DNA of 64,000 nucleotides from Streptosporangium saharense. GTDB lineage: Bacteria; Actinomycetota; Actinomycetes; Streptosporangiales; Streptosporangiaceae. Each line of letters opens with the position of its first letter. The first letter of the stretch is position 1. The translations under genes and the position numbers were made by a program. This document shows positions 45,941 through 54,728 of the stretch, piece after piece. Location of the stretch: contig NZ_JACHJP010000001.1 in NCBI RefSeq assembly GCF_014203715.1, positions 784,432 through 848,431 on the forward strand, given 5' to 3'. A model generated the notes under the pieces. It ran no database searches. It saw nothing but the letters and a program-made list of their open reading frames with translations, and had not been told where the DNA came from.

Positions 45941-46027
45941 AACCCCGGGCTGTTACCTCCCTGGGGTGGGAGGGCCAGGTGGACCAAAGGCGGGAGAACA
46001 CTCCCACCACCCTGGCAGCCCGGGGTT
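45941..46027 (-). promoter_or_regulatory. large two-tier hairpin, terminator-like on the minus strand
   Basis: AACCCCGGGCTG (45941-45952) and CAGCCCGGGGTT (46016-46027) are a perfect 12-bp inverted repeat; inside it GGTGGGAG (45965-45972) pairs with CTCCCACC (46001-46008) and the helix can extend with one bulge. On the minus strand the structure is followed by CTTCCCTTTT. It may end transcription or attenuate expression of the DUF5994/STAS genes. No known riboswitch consensus was recognised. Confidence 0.5.
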
Positions 46028-46094
46028 CCGGTGATTGTCGTGGATTCGCCGAACGTCACCAGACGTCCGGACGGAGTCCGGAAGCTGGGGCGTC

Positions 46095-46133
46095 CTAGCG
46101 GACAGCCACCTCGCTAGCCCTATGATCAACCAT
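46095..46133 (-). CDS. 12-codon ORF with near-perfect Shine-Dalgarno
   Basis: On the minus strand AAAGGAGGTGGT (46153-46142) ends 8 nt before ATG 46133, which opens MVDHRASEVAVR and a stop. A CTAGCG/CGCTAG inverted repeat covers the ORF, a CCGGAC/GTCCGG hairpin follows (46067-46081), and the large hairpin at 45941-46027 comes next. The set looks like a leader peptide with an attenuator. The longer in-frame reading to 46319 is less likely because the ribosome binding site would be internal. Confidence 0.4.
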   Translation of the reverse strand: MVDHRASEVAVR

Positions 46134-46494
46134 CGTTCGGACCACCTCCTTTCGGCGTGCTTGTACGTTATGAAATCTCCGGAGCCAGGGCAAACGATTA
46201 TTTTCGCCAGGTTGCCCCCGCGTCTCCGCCCCCTGGTCGGGCGCGCCCTGACCTCCCCCGACTGGCAGGTCCGGTACGGCGGAGCGCCCAGGAGAGTTCG
46301 TGACGTCCTGCGGGATCACGCTCCCGGTGTCACGCGAGCGCGGGGGCGCCTGCCGCGCAGGGAGATCCGGGCGAGATCTATCTCTTTTTCGTCACATGGT
46401 CGGATTTGACCCGCTTGGAACGATCCTTCCTGGCACTCTGGTCCTCCGCCTCACGATCTTCGTGCTCGTCCCTTCTCTCTCTGGAGTCACATTC

Positions 46495-47097
46495 ATGCGA
46501 TCGAAGACGCCCGCCGCGCTCCTGGGCGCCGTTGTTCTCCTGGTGGGTCTGTCGAGCGTCACCACCGCCTCGGCCGCCACGTCGGCCGCCGCGCCGACGG
46601 TCTTCTGCGTCAACAAGACGACGAAGGTCGTCCGCGCGCTGACGAGGTGCAACACGAAGACCGAGCGGGTGCTGACCATCGAGGAGGCCCAGCAGGGCAT
46701 CGCCTCCCAGGGTCCGGCCGGTCCGCGCGGGCCCCAGGGACCGCAGGGTCCCCAGGGCGAGCGGGGCACCGCAGGCCCGCAGGGTGAGCGGGGAGCCACG
46801 GGCCAGCAGGGACCGCGCGGCGAGACCGGCAGGACCGGGCAGGCCGGACCCCGGGGTCCCCAGGGCGAGGCGGGCCCGGCCGGAGAGCAGGGAGAGCAGG
46901 GGGCACAGGGACCCGCAGGTGAGGACGGCGGGCTGCCCCGCGTCTACGCCTACCGGGTCGGTCCCGTCTGGACGACCTGCACGCTGCTGGACGGGTACGC
47001 GATCGCCGCCTACGACTGCAAGGTCACCAAGGCGCCGGAGAAGGGTCCGAAGCCCAGCGCGTCGCCGACCCCCACGTCCTCCTCGACGCCGAAGTAG
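46495..47097 (+). CDS. secreted collagen-like protein
   Basis: 200 aa. Signal peptide [20 protein letters not shown] ending at ASA (about residue 28). A short N-terminal domain with two Cys ([17 protein letters not shown]) precedes 24 uninterrupted Gly-x-y triplets ([15 protein letters not shown] onward), then a C-terminal head with two Cys ([18 protein letters not shown]) and a Pro/Ser/Thr-rich tail. The triplets should form a collagen triple helix outside the cell; bacterial proline is not normally hydroxylated, and charged E/R/Q positions are expected to stabilise it. Confidence 0.85.
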   Translation: MRSKTPAALLGAVVLLVGLSSVTTASAATSAAAPTVFCVNKTTKVVRALTRCNTKTERVLTIEEAQQGIASQGPAGPRGPQGPQGPQGERGTAGPQGERGATGQQGPRGETGRTGQAGPRGPQGEAGPAGEQGEQGAQGPAGEDGGLPRVYAYRVGPVWTTCTLLDGYAIAAYDCKVTKAPEKGPKPSASPTPTSSSTPK

Positions 47098-47121
47098 GGC
47101 GTCTACCGGACATGTTCAACT

Positions 47122-47152
47122 GACCGCCGTCCGCCCGTGGCGGGCGGCGGTC
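47122..47152. terminator. hairpin after the collagen-like gene
   Basis: GACCGCC (47122-47128) pairs with GGCGGTC (47146-47152); the inner CCGCCCG/CGGGCGG gives an alternative stem. Confidence 0.6.
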
Positions 47153-47162
47153 GGTCGTTACC

Positions 47163-48404
47163 ATGAACCAGGTGATTACCGATCAAGGGGGGCGGCGGAG
47201 CCGTCTGGCATGGCTTGACGCCATCCGGGGGTTCGCGGCGCTGACGGTGGTCTTCGAGCACGCGCTGCAGCCGCTGCTGCCCGAGCCGCGCTTCCAGATC
47301 AAGGCCGCGTTCGAGCCCGGCTGGTACGGGGTCATGGTGTTCTTCCTGGTCAGCGGCTACATCGTGCCCGCGTCGCTGGAGCGCGGGGGCAGCCTACGGG
47401 CCTTCTGGATCTCCCGGGTCTTCCGGCTTTACCCGATGCTGGGCGTCTGCGCGCTGGGGGTGGCGCTGCTGGTCGTCGCGGGCTGGGACGGCATGCACGT
47501 CTGGTGGGAGGACCGGCCCCTTTCGGTGACGCTGGGGCATCTGACGATGCTGCAGAACCTGTTGAACATGCCGAACATGGTCAACGTGCTGTGGACGCTC
47601 TCCTACGAGATGGCCTTCTATCTGCTGCTGAGCGCGATGTTCACCCTCGGGGTGAACCGGGGGAGCACCACGGCCGCGCTCGGTTTCGCCGCGGCGGCCG
47701 TGCTGGGGGCGGGCGTGCTGCCGAGCAAGCTGCTCTCCGACGGTGACGGGACGCGGATGCTGTCGGTCACGCTGACGGTGGTCGCGCTGGTCGCGGTGGG
47801 GACGGCCATGATGCTCGGGGGTTCCGTCGCGGTACGGCGGGCGGGCGCCGTCGCGGTCGGGGGCACCGTGCTGGTGCTGCTCGCGGTCAACCAGGTCTAT
47901 CCCGGTCCCTGGCAGGGGTTGTTGATCCTGGCCACCATGTTCTCCGGCACCGTGCTCTACCGGGCCGAGCAGGGCCAGATCACCTGGGCGCGGGCCGGGT
48001 GGGTGCTCCTGGTGCCGACGGCCGGGATCTGGCTGACCCGGGACGCGCCCGGCCTGTGGCTGGCGCTGGTCGCGGCGTGGCTGACCTTCGCCGTGGGGAT
48101 GGCGCTGCGGGACCGGGAGATGCCCCGGGTGCTGCCCTGGCTCGGGCTGGTCAGCTACTCGGTCTATCTGCTCCATCCGCTGCTGTTGAAGGCCGTCCAG
48201 ATGGTCTGGCCGGATCCGCTGGCCGTACCGCTCGGGGCTCGGTTGGTCGCACTGGCGGTTGTGGTCGGGGTTCTACTCGGAATCAGTGCGTTGACCTGGC
48301 GTTTCGTTGAGGCGCCCGCGCAGCGGCTGGGCAGGCGCCTCGCGCGGGGGACGTCAGAGGGTCTCGCCCCGCGTCCAGCCGAGGACGCGCTCCGCCAGGG
48401 TTGA
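47163..48404 (+). CDS. acyltransferase-3 family membrane protein
   Basis: 413 aa, about ten TM segments. LAWLDAIRGFAALTVVFEHA holds the catalytic His of the OafA/NolL-type family, and SRVFRLYPMLGVC the conserved R-x-x-R region. Such proteins O-acetylate surface sugars or other envelope molecules. The last 51 bp overlap the convergent P-loop kinase gene. Confidence 0.88.
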   Translation: MNQVITDQGGRRSRLAWLDAIRGFAALTVVFEHALQPLLPEPRFQIKAAFEPGWYGVMVFFLVSGYIVPASLERGGSLRAFWISRVFRLYPMLGVCALGVALLVVAGWDGMHVWWEDRPLSVTLGHLTMLQNLLNMPNMVNVLWTLSYEMAFYLLLSAMFTLGVNRGSTTAALGFAAAAVLGAGVLPSKLLSDGDGTRMLSVTLTVVALVAVGTAMMLGGSVAVRRAGAVAVGGTVLVLLAVNQVYPGPWQGLLILATMFSGTVLYRAEQGQITWARAGWVLLVPTAGIWLTRDAPGLWLALVAAWLTFAVGMALRDREMPRVLPWLGLVSYSVYLLHPLLLKAVQMVWPDPLAVPLGARLVALAVVVGVLLGISALTWRFVEAPAQRLGRRLARGTSEGLAPRPAEDALRQG

Positions 48405-48860
48405 GGGGTCCTCGCCACCGTCGAAGATCGTCGGAATGAACGCGCGGGCCTGGGCCGCGTCCTCCATCGCCTCGTCGATCCAGTCCTGGGGCCAGTTCCT
48501 GGCCGTCAGGCGGTCGAGCCGTACGGTGTCGGGGCAGTCGAGCAGCGCCCAGCGGGTCGGGTCGCCCCAGCGGGCGTCGGAGGTCAGGTCCTCGGGGTCG
48601 GGGACCGGGGTCAGCAGCAGCACCGGGTGGCCCGCCCGCCGCACCATGTCCACGATCCGCCGCCACATCCGGTCGTAGGCGGGCCAGACCGGGGCCGCCT
48701 CCGGTTCGGCGATGGGCACCCCGACCAGGGCGCCGTCCTCAAGCAACTCGTCCATGTCCATCACGACCAGCCCAGTGGCCTGCCGTACGAGATGCGGAAG
48801 CAGTGTCGTCTTGCCCGCTCCCGGGGCGCCGGCGAGGATCCACAGCGGCTCTCTGTTCAC
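48354..48860 (-). CDS. P-loop kinase-like ATPase (AAA_33 type)
   Basis: 168 aa. Walker A is LAGAPGAGKTTLLPHL; VVMDMDELL resembles the following acidic motif. Similar to small zeta-toxin/gluconate-kinase-like nucleotide or sugar kinases, but no partner or substrate can be named. Start GTG 48860 is 6 nt after TAGTCT (48867-48872 complement), a leaderless pattern. Confidence 0.75.
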   Translation of the reverse strand: MNREPLWILAGAPGAGKTTLLPHLVRQATGLVVMDMDELLEDGALVGVPIAEPEAAPVWPAYDRMWRRIVDMVRRAGHPVLLLTPVPDPEDLTSDARWGDPTRWALLDCPDTVRLDRLTARNWPQDWIDEAMEDAAQARAFIPTIFDGGEDPSTLAERVLGWTRGETL

Positions 48861-48938
48861 CGGAGCAGACTAGCGGCGGGGGATTTGCTGGGGTTTGTAG
48901 CGATCCCGACAGGCCTGTTCTGCTCGTAGACTCTCTTC

Positions 48939-49352
48939 ATGACCGAGACGTCGTGGCATGAGCAACTGCGGGCGCACGGTTACCGGATCACTCCGCAGCG
49001 CCAGTTGGTGCTTGAGGCGGTCAAGGCCCTTGAGCACGCCACCCCCGAGGAGATCTGCACCAAGGTGCGGGAGACCGCCCGTGGGGTCAACATCTCGACC
49101 GTCTACCGGACGCTTGAGCTCCTCGAAGAGCTCGGCATGGTCACCCACAACCATCTCGGGCACGGCGCGCCGACCTACCACCTGGCGGAGGACGCCGACC
49201 ACGTCCACCTGGTCTGTCACGACTGCGGGGAGCTCAACGAGATCCGCCCCGAGCTGGTCGACGACTTCGTGTCCAAGCTGGACGAGGAGTTCGGCTTCGC
49301 CGTGAACGTGCACCATCTCACGGTCTTCGGCCGCTGCAGGAAGTGTCGCTGA
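48939..49352 (+). CDS. Fur-family regulator, nickel-uptake regulator (Nur)-like
   Basis: 137 aa. DNA-binding half: GYRITPQRQLVLEAVKALEH and NISTVYRTLELLEELGMVTH; metal-binding half: HNHLGHGAPTYHLAEDADHV, HLVCHDCGE and a second Cys pair, CRKC. The match to streptomycete Nur is close, so nickel sensing is favoured over iron or zinc, without proof. TAGACT (48927-48932) is 6 nt before the ATG. It lies just upstream of ygfZ. Confidence 0.85.
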   Translation: MTETSWHEQLRAHGYRITPQRQLVLEAVKALEHATPEEICTKVRETARGVNISTVYRTLELLEELGMVTHNHLGHGAPTYHLAEDADHVHLVCHDCGELNEIRPELVDDFVSKLDEEFGFAVNVHHLTVFGRCRKCR

Positions 49353-49372
49353 GGCCTCGTAGGCTTGGGGGC

Positions 49373-50359
49373 ATGCGAAGTCCTCTGCTGGACACCCCCG
49401 GCGCGGTCGCGGCCGAGACCCCCGACGCCGACGTGGCCGGACACTACGGCGATCCGTTCGCCGAGCAGCGCGCCCTCCTCGCCGGAGAGGCGATGGTCGA
49501 CCGGAGCAACCGCGAGGTCGTGCGGATCTCCGGTCCCGACCGGCTGAGCTGGCTCAACAGCCTGAGCTCGCAGAAGCTCGACAACCTGAAACCCGGCGAG
49601 GCCACCCAGACGCTGTTCCTCGACGCCCAGGGCAGGGTCGAGCACCACCTCACGCTGGTTGACGACGGCGAGGCCGTGTGGGGGCACGTCGAGCCGGGCA
49701 CCGGGGCCGACCTTGTCACCTTCCTGGACAAGATGCGCTTCATGCTCAGGGTCGAGGTGGCCGACGTCACGGCCGACTACGCCGTGGTCTCCGTGATCGA
49801 CGCCGGGCGCCTGACCCCTCCTGAGGGCACGATCGTCGTCGGCGACGACCTGCTCCTGCCGCGTGACCTGCTGGCCGGGCGGCTCGGCGGTCTGCGCCTC
49901 GCCGGGCTGTGGGCCTACGAGGCGCTGCGCATCGAGGAGCACCGGCCCCGCCTCGGCTTCGAGACCGACCACAGGGCCATCCCGCACGAGGTCGGCTGGA
50001 TCGGTACGGCCCTGCATCTGAGCAAGGGCTGCTACAAGGGCCAGGAGACCGTGGCCCGGGTCCACAACCTCGGGCATCCGCCCCGCCGCCTGGTCTTCCT
50101 GCACCTCGACGGCAGCGCCGACGTCCTTCCCGGGCACGGCACCCCGGTCCTCAACGCGGGCGAGGAGGTCGGCTTCGTCGGCAGTTCGGCCCGACACCAC
50201 GAGCTTGGCCCGATCGCGCTGGCCCTGGTCAAGCGGACCGTCCCGGTCGACGTCCCCCTCGACGCGGGCGGGGTCGCGGCCTCCCAGGAGGTCATCGTGC
50301 CGCCCGACGCCGGACGCAACGTCCAGATCGACCCGGCGCTGCGCCGCCGCATCCGCTGA
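49373..50359 (+). CDS. ygfZ: YgfZ/GcvT-domain folate-binding Fe-S cluster repair protein
   Basis: 328 aa. Contains the YgfZ signature KGCYKGQETVAR, and an N-terminal GcvT-like segment (REVVRISGPDRLSWLNSLSS). YgfZ uses folate in maintaining Fe-S enzymes such as the tRNA modifier MiaB. TAGGCT (49360-49365) lies 7 nt before ATG 49373, so it may have its own leaderless transcript despite following the Fur gene by 20 bp. A 16-bp-stem terminator closes it. Confidence 0.9.
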   Translation: MRSPLLDTPGAVAAETPDADVAGHYGDPFAEQRALLAGEAMVDRSNREVVRISGPDRLSWLNSLSSQKLDNLKPGEATQTLFLDAQGRVEHHLTLVDDGEAVWGHVEPGTGADLVTFLDKMRFMLRVEVADVTADYAVVSVIDAGRLTPPEGTIVVGDDLLLPRDLLAGRLGGLRLAGLWAYEALRIEEHRPRLGFETDHRAIPHEVGWIGTALHLSKGCYKGQETVARVHNLGHPPRRLVFLHLDGSADVLPGHGTPVLNAGEEVGFVGSSARHHELGPIALALVKRTVPVDVPLDAGGVAASQEVIVPPDAGRNVQIDPALRRRIR

Positions 50360-50364
50360 GCGGG

Positions 50365-50400
50365 CCGCGCGCCGTACCTCTTCGAGAGGTACGGCGCGCG
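50365..50400. terminator. perfect terminator hairpin after ygfZ
   Basis: CGCGCGCCGTACCTCT (50366-50381) pairs over 16 bp with AGAGGTACGGCGCGCG (50385-50400), loop TCG. Between convergent genes. Confidence 0.9.
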
Positions 50401-50413
50401 GTTCCGTGGGAGA

Positions 50414-51235
50414 TCAGCCCTTGGTCCAGATGGCGGCGTAGGTGCCGCCCTCGGCGTCGAGCTGTGTGGGCAGGTAGCCCTTGGCCTTCAGGTCGTCGAA
50501 GCGCTTCTGGTAGCCGCCGGGGGTCATGCCGGTGTACTCGTACCAGCCGGAGCCCGAGCCCTTGACCCAGACGGCCGTGTAGGTCCCGTCGGGGGCGACG
50601 GAGACCAGCGAGGGCCGCTCGCCGCCCTTGGTCCTGGCGAGGAACTCCGCGTGGTGCTCGTCGAAGGACTTGCCGACGGTGACGGACCAGGCCTGTGAGC
50701 CCTGCGTCCAGACGCCGACGTAGCGCGGGTCGTCGGCGGTGCCGTACACGTTGGCCGTGGTGAGCACGTAGCCTCGCTTGGCCGCGTCGGCGTTGGCGGC
50801 GGCGAACTGGCCGGTCGTGAGGTTGTGCTTGGCGAAGAACTTCCCGGGGATCTTCTCGAAGATCGCGGCGAAGACGGTGCCGCCGCCGGAGCCGGTCGCG
50901 CTCACCGAGGTCGGGCGGTAGCCGTCGGCGAGATAGTCGTCGAACCGCTTCTGGTATCCACTTGCCGACATGCCCTGGATCATCGCCCAGGCCGGGCCGG
51001 ACCGCTTGACCCAGACGGCGCCGTAGCGCGGCGAGGACGCGTCGTCGACGGTGAAGGTGATCGGCCGGTAGCCCTGGCCACGCAGGGTGTTGAAGCGTTC
51101 GGTCTGCTGCTGGCTCGTGGCGTTGTGGTAGGCGCTGAAGGCCGGTGCGGCGGCCTGGGCGCTTGCCATCGGCCCCGTGACGGTGACCAGTGCGGCTGCG
51201 ACGGACGCGGCGGCGATGGACGCGGAGATGCGCAT
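50414..51235 (-). CDS. secreted tandem-repeat (polyglycine-hydrolase-type) protein
   Basis: 273 aa from ATG 51235 with a GGGGAGGG site. Signal peptide ends at AQA (about residue 29). The mature protein is about five repeats of roughly 45 aa with the pattern RFD-x-L-x-x-x-GYRP and Y-x-x-VWV/TKG (GYQKRFDDYLADGYRPTSVS, GGYQKRFDDLKAKGYLPTQL). These belong to the bacterial tandem repeat domain usually attached to a serine hydrolase or beta-lactamase-like domain; here no catalytic domain is attached. Confidence 0.82.
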   Translation of the reverse strand: MRISASIAAASVAAALVTVTGPMASAQAAAPAFSAYHNATSQQQTERFNTLRGQGYRPITFTVDDASSPRYGAVWVKRSGPAWAMIQGMSASGYQKRFDDYLADGYRPTSVSATGSGGGTVFAAIFEKIPGKFFAKHNLTTGQFAAANADAAKRGYVLTTANVYGTADDPRYVGVWTQGSQAWSVTVGKSFDEHHAEFLARTKGGERPSLVSVAPDGTYTAVWVKGSGSGWYEYTGMTPGGYQKRFDDLKAKGYLPTQLDAEGGTYAAIWTKG

Positions 51236-51346
51236 GACCCTCCCCAAGGGTGCGACTTTTCGGGCGTTTCATCCACGGATAAACGGATTTATCCGGACAG
51301 GCGGCTACCCTAGCGGATCATCGCGGCCGGTGATCGTGATGCCGGT

Positions 51347-51772
51347 TCAGACCTCAAGAATCAGGGTGATGGGGCCGTCGTTGGTCAGCGCGACCTTCAT
51401 GTCGGCGCCGAAGACCCCGGTCTCGACGTGCGCGCCCAGCGCCCGCAGTTCGGCGCAGACGGCCTCGACCAGGGGTTCGGCGACCGGCCCGGGAGCCGCG
51501 GCCTGCCAGGTCGGGCGGCGGCCCTTGCGGGCGTCGCCGTACAGGGTGAACTGGCTGACCACGAGCAGCGGGGCACCGATGTCGGAGCAGGACTTCTCGC
51601 CGGACAGGACGCGCAGGCCCCAGAGCTTGGCGGCGAGTCTGGCCGCCTGCCGCCGGGTGTCGTCGTGGGTCACCCCGACCAGGACCAGCAGTCCAGGCTC
51701 GTCGATCGCGCCGACCGTCTCGCCGTCGACCGTCACCGAGGCCGAGCTCACCCGCTGTACCACCGCACGCAT
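51347..51772 (-). CDS. dtd: D-aminoacyl-tRNA deacylase
   Basis: 141 aa. [20 protein letters not shown] is the typical N-terminus; [20 protein letters not shown] holds the conserved S-Q-x-T motif, and [15 protein letters not shown] the C-terminal N-x-G-P-x-T motif. It frees tRNA of wrongly charged D-amino acids or glycine. The longer frame to 51838 is not supported. Confidence 0.95.
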   Translation of the reverse strand: MRAVVQRVSSASVTVDGETVGAIDEPGLLVLVGVTHDDTRRQAARLAAKLWGLRVLSGEKSCSDIGAPLLVVSQFTLYGDARKGRRPTWQAAAPGPVAEPLVEAVCAELRALGAHVETGVFGADMKVALTNDGPITLILEV

Positions 51773-51853
51773 GCGTCCATCATCCCGGTTGACCCGACCG
51801 CGCCGGAAACCGGAAATTCCGATCTCCGTAGAATCCACGCGAAAGGAGCTGTG

Positions 51854-52798
51854 GTGTCTGCTGAGTCACTGGTCGTCGAGGTCGTCCGTTCCGGGTTCGT
51901 GGAGTCCACCCACCGGGCCCGCATGTTGGCCGTAGACGCGGCCGGTTCACCGGTGCGGGTGCACGGGGCGGTCGACGTCCTGGTGTCCCCGCGCTCCTCG
52001 TTGAAGCCGTTGCAGGGGCTCGGCATGGTCCGCGCCGGGCTGGACCTCGATGGTGAGCTGCTCGCCCTGGCCTGCGCCAGCCACACGGGGGAGCCCTTCC
52101 ACGTCGAGGGGGCGCGCCGCATCCTGGCCGGGGCCGGGCTCGACGAGAGCGCGCTGCGCTGCCCCGCCGACCTGCCGGAGGACACCGCCTCCCGCGAACG
52201 GGTGCTGCGCGCGGGCGGCGACCCCTCGCCGCTCTACATGAACTGTTCGGGCAAGCACTCGGCGATGCTCGCCACCTGCGCCGCCAACGACTGGCCGCTT
52301 GAGACCTACCTGAGCCCGGCGCACCCGCTGCAGCGGGCGCTGCGCGACACGGTCGAGGAGCTCACCGGGGAGCGGGTCGCGGCCACCGGGGTGGACGGCT
52401 GTGGCGCGCCGCTGTTCTTCGTGTCGATGGTCGGCGTGACCAGGTCCTTCCGTGCCCTCGTCCAGGCCGGGGAGGGCACCCCCGAGCGCAGGATCGCCGA
52501 CGCCTTCCGCGCGCACCCCGAGTGGACGTCGGGTACGGCCAAGCCGGAGGCGCGGCTGATGCGGGCGCTGCCGGGGCTGCTGCTCAAGTCGGGGGCCGAG
52601 GCGTTCGATGCCTTCGCCTTCGGGGACGGCAGGGCCGGGGCCGTCAAGATCGAGGACGGTGGCTACCGGGCCAGGATGCCGGCCACCGTCGAGGCGTTGC
52701 GGGCGCTGGGCTTCGAGGCCGACGTGCTCGACGAGCTGGCGACCGGCGTGCTGTTCGGCGGTGGCCAGCCGGTCGGCGAGGTACGGCTACGCCGGTGA
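51854..52798 (+). CDS. asparaginase (Rhizobium etli AnsA-type family)
   Basis: 314 aa. Motifs of the PF06089 asparaginases: [56 protein letters not shown] and [13 protein letters not shown]. They deamidate L-asparagine and are unrelated in sequence to E. coli-type asparaginases. AAAGGAG precedes two adjacent GTG codons; 51854 has better spacing than 51851. It ends overlapping the convergent DoxX gene by 12 bp. Confidence 0.9.
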   Translation: MSAESLVVEVVRSGFVESTHRARMLAVDAAGSPVRVHGAVDVLVSPRSSLKPLQGLGMVRAGLDLDGELLALACASHTGEPFHVEGARRILAGAGLDESALRCPADLPEDTASRERVLRAGGDPSPLYMNCSGKHSAMLATCAANDWPLETYLSPAHPLQRALRDTVEELTGERVAATGVDGCGAPLFFVSMVGVTRSFRALVQAGEGTPERRIADAFRAHPEWTSGTAKPEARLMRALPGLLLKSGAEAFDAFAFGDGRAGAVKIEDGGYRARMPATVEALRALGFEADVLDELATGVLFGGGQPVGEVRLRR

Positions 52799-53227
52799 TC
52801 CGGGCCGGGAACGGCAGCAGAGTTCCTCGGCGACCAGGCTCGTCCCGATGCCCAGCAGCCAGACGTCCTTGGCGACGCCGATGCCCTCCTGGGACGGGCG
52901 GAGGCTGCCCTCCCGGCGCAGGCTCGGCGTACGCAGGTAGAGGCCGACGAGCCCCCCGGCGAGGGCGGTGAGCGCGGCGCCCGCGACCAGTGAGGGCACG
53001 ACCGGGACCAGCAGGGCCGCGCCGACGGCGATCTCGGCCCGCGACAGCAGCCAGACGAACCTCTGGGGGTCCAGCTTCTTCAGGAACGGGTAGGCGTTGA
53101 CGGCCATCCCGTGGACGGCGGCGGCGTTGTCCTCGTCCCCGGCCGCCATGGACAGCCCGGCGTTCAGGACGAACGCGCCGGTGGCGAGCCGTACGGGAAG
53201 CTGGTGCAGGCGCGGCAGGATCCTCAT
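52787..53227 (-). CDS. DoxX-like membrane protein
   Basis: 146 aa, four TM segments (for example LATGAFVLNAGLSMAAG and EIAVGAALLVPVVPSLVAG), typical of DoxX/DUF4267-type small membrane proteins linked to redox or thiosulfate metabolism in other bacteria. No partner genes are adjacent. Confidence 0.7.
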   Translation of the reverse strand: MRILPRLHQLPVRLATGAFVLNAGLSMAAGDEDNAAAVHGMAVNAYPFLKKLDPQRFVWLLSRAEIAVGAALLVPVVPSLVAGAALTALAGGLVGLYLRTPSLRREGSLRPSQEGIGVAKDVWLLGIGTSLVAEELCCRSRPGSPA

Positions 53228-53338
53228 GAATGCTCACAAAGGTTGATGGGCCGGGAATCATGCTCCTTCCCGGTATATATCCGGCTCATCCGGGTTTCGG
53301 GCCTTTCTTGACGGTCGGTGACAGGCCCTTTGCCGAGC

Positions 53339-54700
53339 TCACACCGGGGTGGCCTCGCACCAGTGGCTGAGGCAGTTGCCGAGCCAGCCGTCGCCCTCGC
53401 CGTTCTTGATAGCCCGCGCGGCGCCGACGAGGTGGCCGTGGCGCGCGTTGAGTTCGAGGACCAGCCGGGGGCTGTTCACCCGCGCGTCCTCGGTCGGCAG
53501 TTGCAGCGGTGCGCTGACCCGCAGGTCCCAGTCGTCGGAGGCCGAGACCACGTCTGCCCGCACCATCTCCCCGCCGTCGAGCCCGACCTCGGCCTCGGAG
53601 TCGGGCAGCACCCGCAGCAGCAGCGGTACGGCTCCCGCCTCGGTCCGCACGTGTCCCTCCCAGAGTCCCTGCGGGACCGCGACCGCCCGCTCGGGGGAGA
53701 AACCGGGCGGCAGGGACGCGGGGGTGTGGTCCGGGACCAGCTCGGCCATGACGCGGTTGACGACCGAGGTGCGGACCTCGGACCCGGTCTGGTTGGCCAG
53801 CACGCAGACCGACAGCTCAAGCTCGGGCACCACCGCGAGCATCGCCGACACCCCGCCCATGCCGCCGCTGTGCGCCACGGTCTGGTACGGCCCGCCGCGC
53901 GAGACGAACCAGCCAAGGCCGTAGCCCAGCTCCGCGGTCACGGGCAGGGCGGTTCTGGTGGCCGCGGCCGTCTCCGGTCTCAGCACCCCGGGCCCGCACA
54001 CCTGTAACAGCCCGAACCTCGCCAGGTCCGGGGCGCTCGCCCAGCCGAGCGAGGCGCCGCGGTGGCTGGTGTCATAGGAGGGGTACGGCATGCCGTCGGC
54101 GGAGTAGCGCAGCGCCGTGGGCCGCTCGCCCTCGTAGGAGGGGCCGACGCGGCAGCCGGTCAGCCCGAGCGGGTCGAGAACGTGGTCGGCGGCGAAGTCG
54201 GCGGCGCTCCTGCCGGTCGCCCTCTCCAGGACCGTGTCGAGGACGCCGTATCCGAGGTTGGAGTACTCGAACCGGGAGCCGGGCTCGCGGTACAGCGTCG
54301 CGTAGTGCTCGACGCCGTGCCTGACCGTGGGCAGCCCGGCGTAGGCGAAGTCGTAGTGCCCGCCGAACCCGGCCCGGTGCTGGAGGACCTGCCGCAGCGT
54401 CGGCTCGCTGTGGTCGCGGTGTCTGGGCAGCCGGAAGGGAAGGTGCTTCTCGACCGGGTCGTCGAGGTTCAGCAACCCCCGGTCCGCGGCTACGCAGACG
54501 GCGGTCGCCGTGATCGGCTTGGTCACCGAGGCGATCGAGTAGACGGTCTCCGGGGTGGCCGCGACGCCCCGCGCCACGTCCGCCAGGCCGTACGCCTCGG
54601 CGAAGACCACGCGGTCCCGGTGGGCCACCGCGACGGAGACCGAGGCGCAGCCGTGGGTGGCGAGCGTCCGCGCGCAGTGCTCCGAGAGTCCCTCAAGCAT
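53339..54700 (-). CDS. serine hydrolase of the beta-lactamase class C/esterase family
   Basis: 453 aa from ATG 54700. Catalytic motifs: SVTKPITATA (S-x-x-K), YSNLGYG (Y-x-N) and HSGGMGG (H-x-G). No signal peptide, so it is likely cytosolic and more probably an esterase or peptidase than a resistance beta-lactamase. A C-terminal beta-rich segment of about 100 aa follows the catalytic domain. The longer frame to 55102 is a shadow of the methyltransferase gene. Confidence 0.87.
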   Translation of the reverse strand: MLEGLSEHCARTLATHGCASVSVAVAHRDRVVFAEAYGLADVARGVAATPETVYSIASVTKPITATAVCVAADRGLLNLDDPVEKHLPFRLPRHRDHSEPTLRQVLQHRAGFGGHYDFAYAGLPTVRHGVEHYATLYREPGSRFEYSNLGYGVLDTVLERATGRSAADFAADHVLDPLGLTGCRVGPSYEGERPTALRYSADGMPYPSYDTSHRGASLGWASAPDLARFGLLQVCGPGVLRPETAAATRTALPVTAELGYGLGWFVSRGGPYQTVAHSGGMGGVSAMLAVVPELELSVCVLANQTGSEVRTSVVNRVMAELVPDHTPASLPPGFSPERAVAVPQGLWEGHVRTEAGAVPLLLRVLPDSEAEVGLDGGEMVRADVVSASDDWDLRVSAPLQLPTEDARVNSPRLVLELNARHGHLVGAARAIKNGEGDGWLGNCLSHWCEATPV

Positions 54701-54728
54701 GATCGAACATCCCTTCCGCCGTGCCGAC

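Noticed and set aside
53339-54700. Beta-lactam resistance gene
   Set aside because: The S-x-x-K, Y-x-N and H-x-G motifs are those of the broad serine hydrolase family; there is no signal peptide, so a resistance role is not supported.
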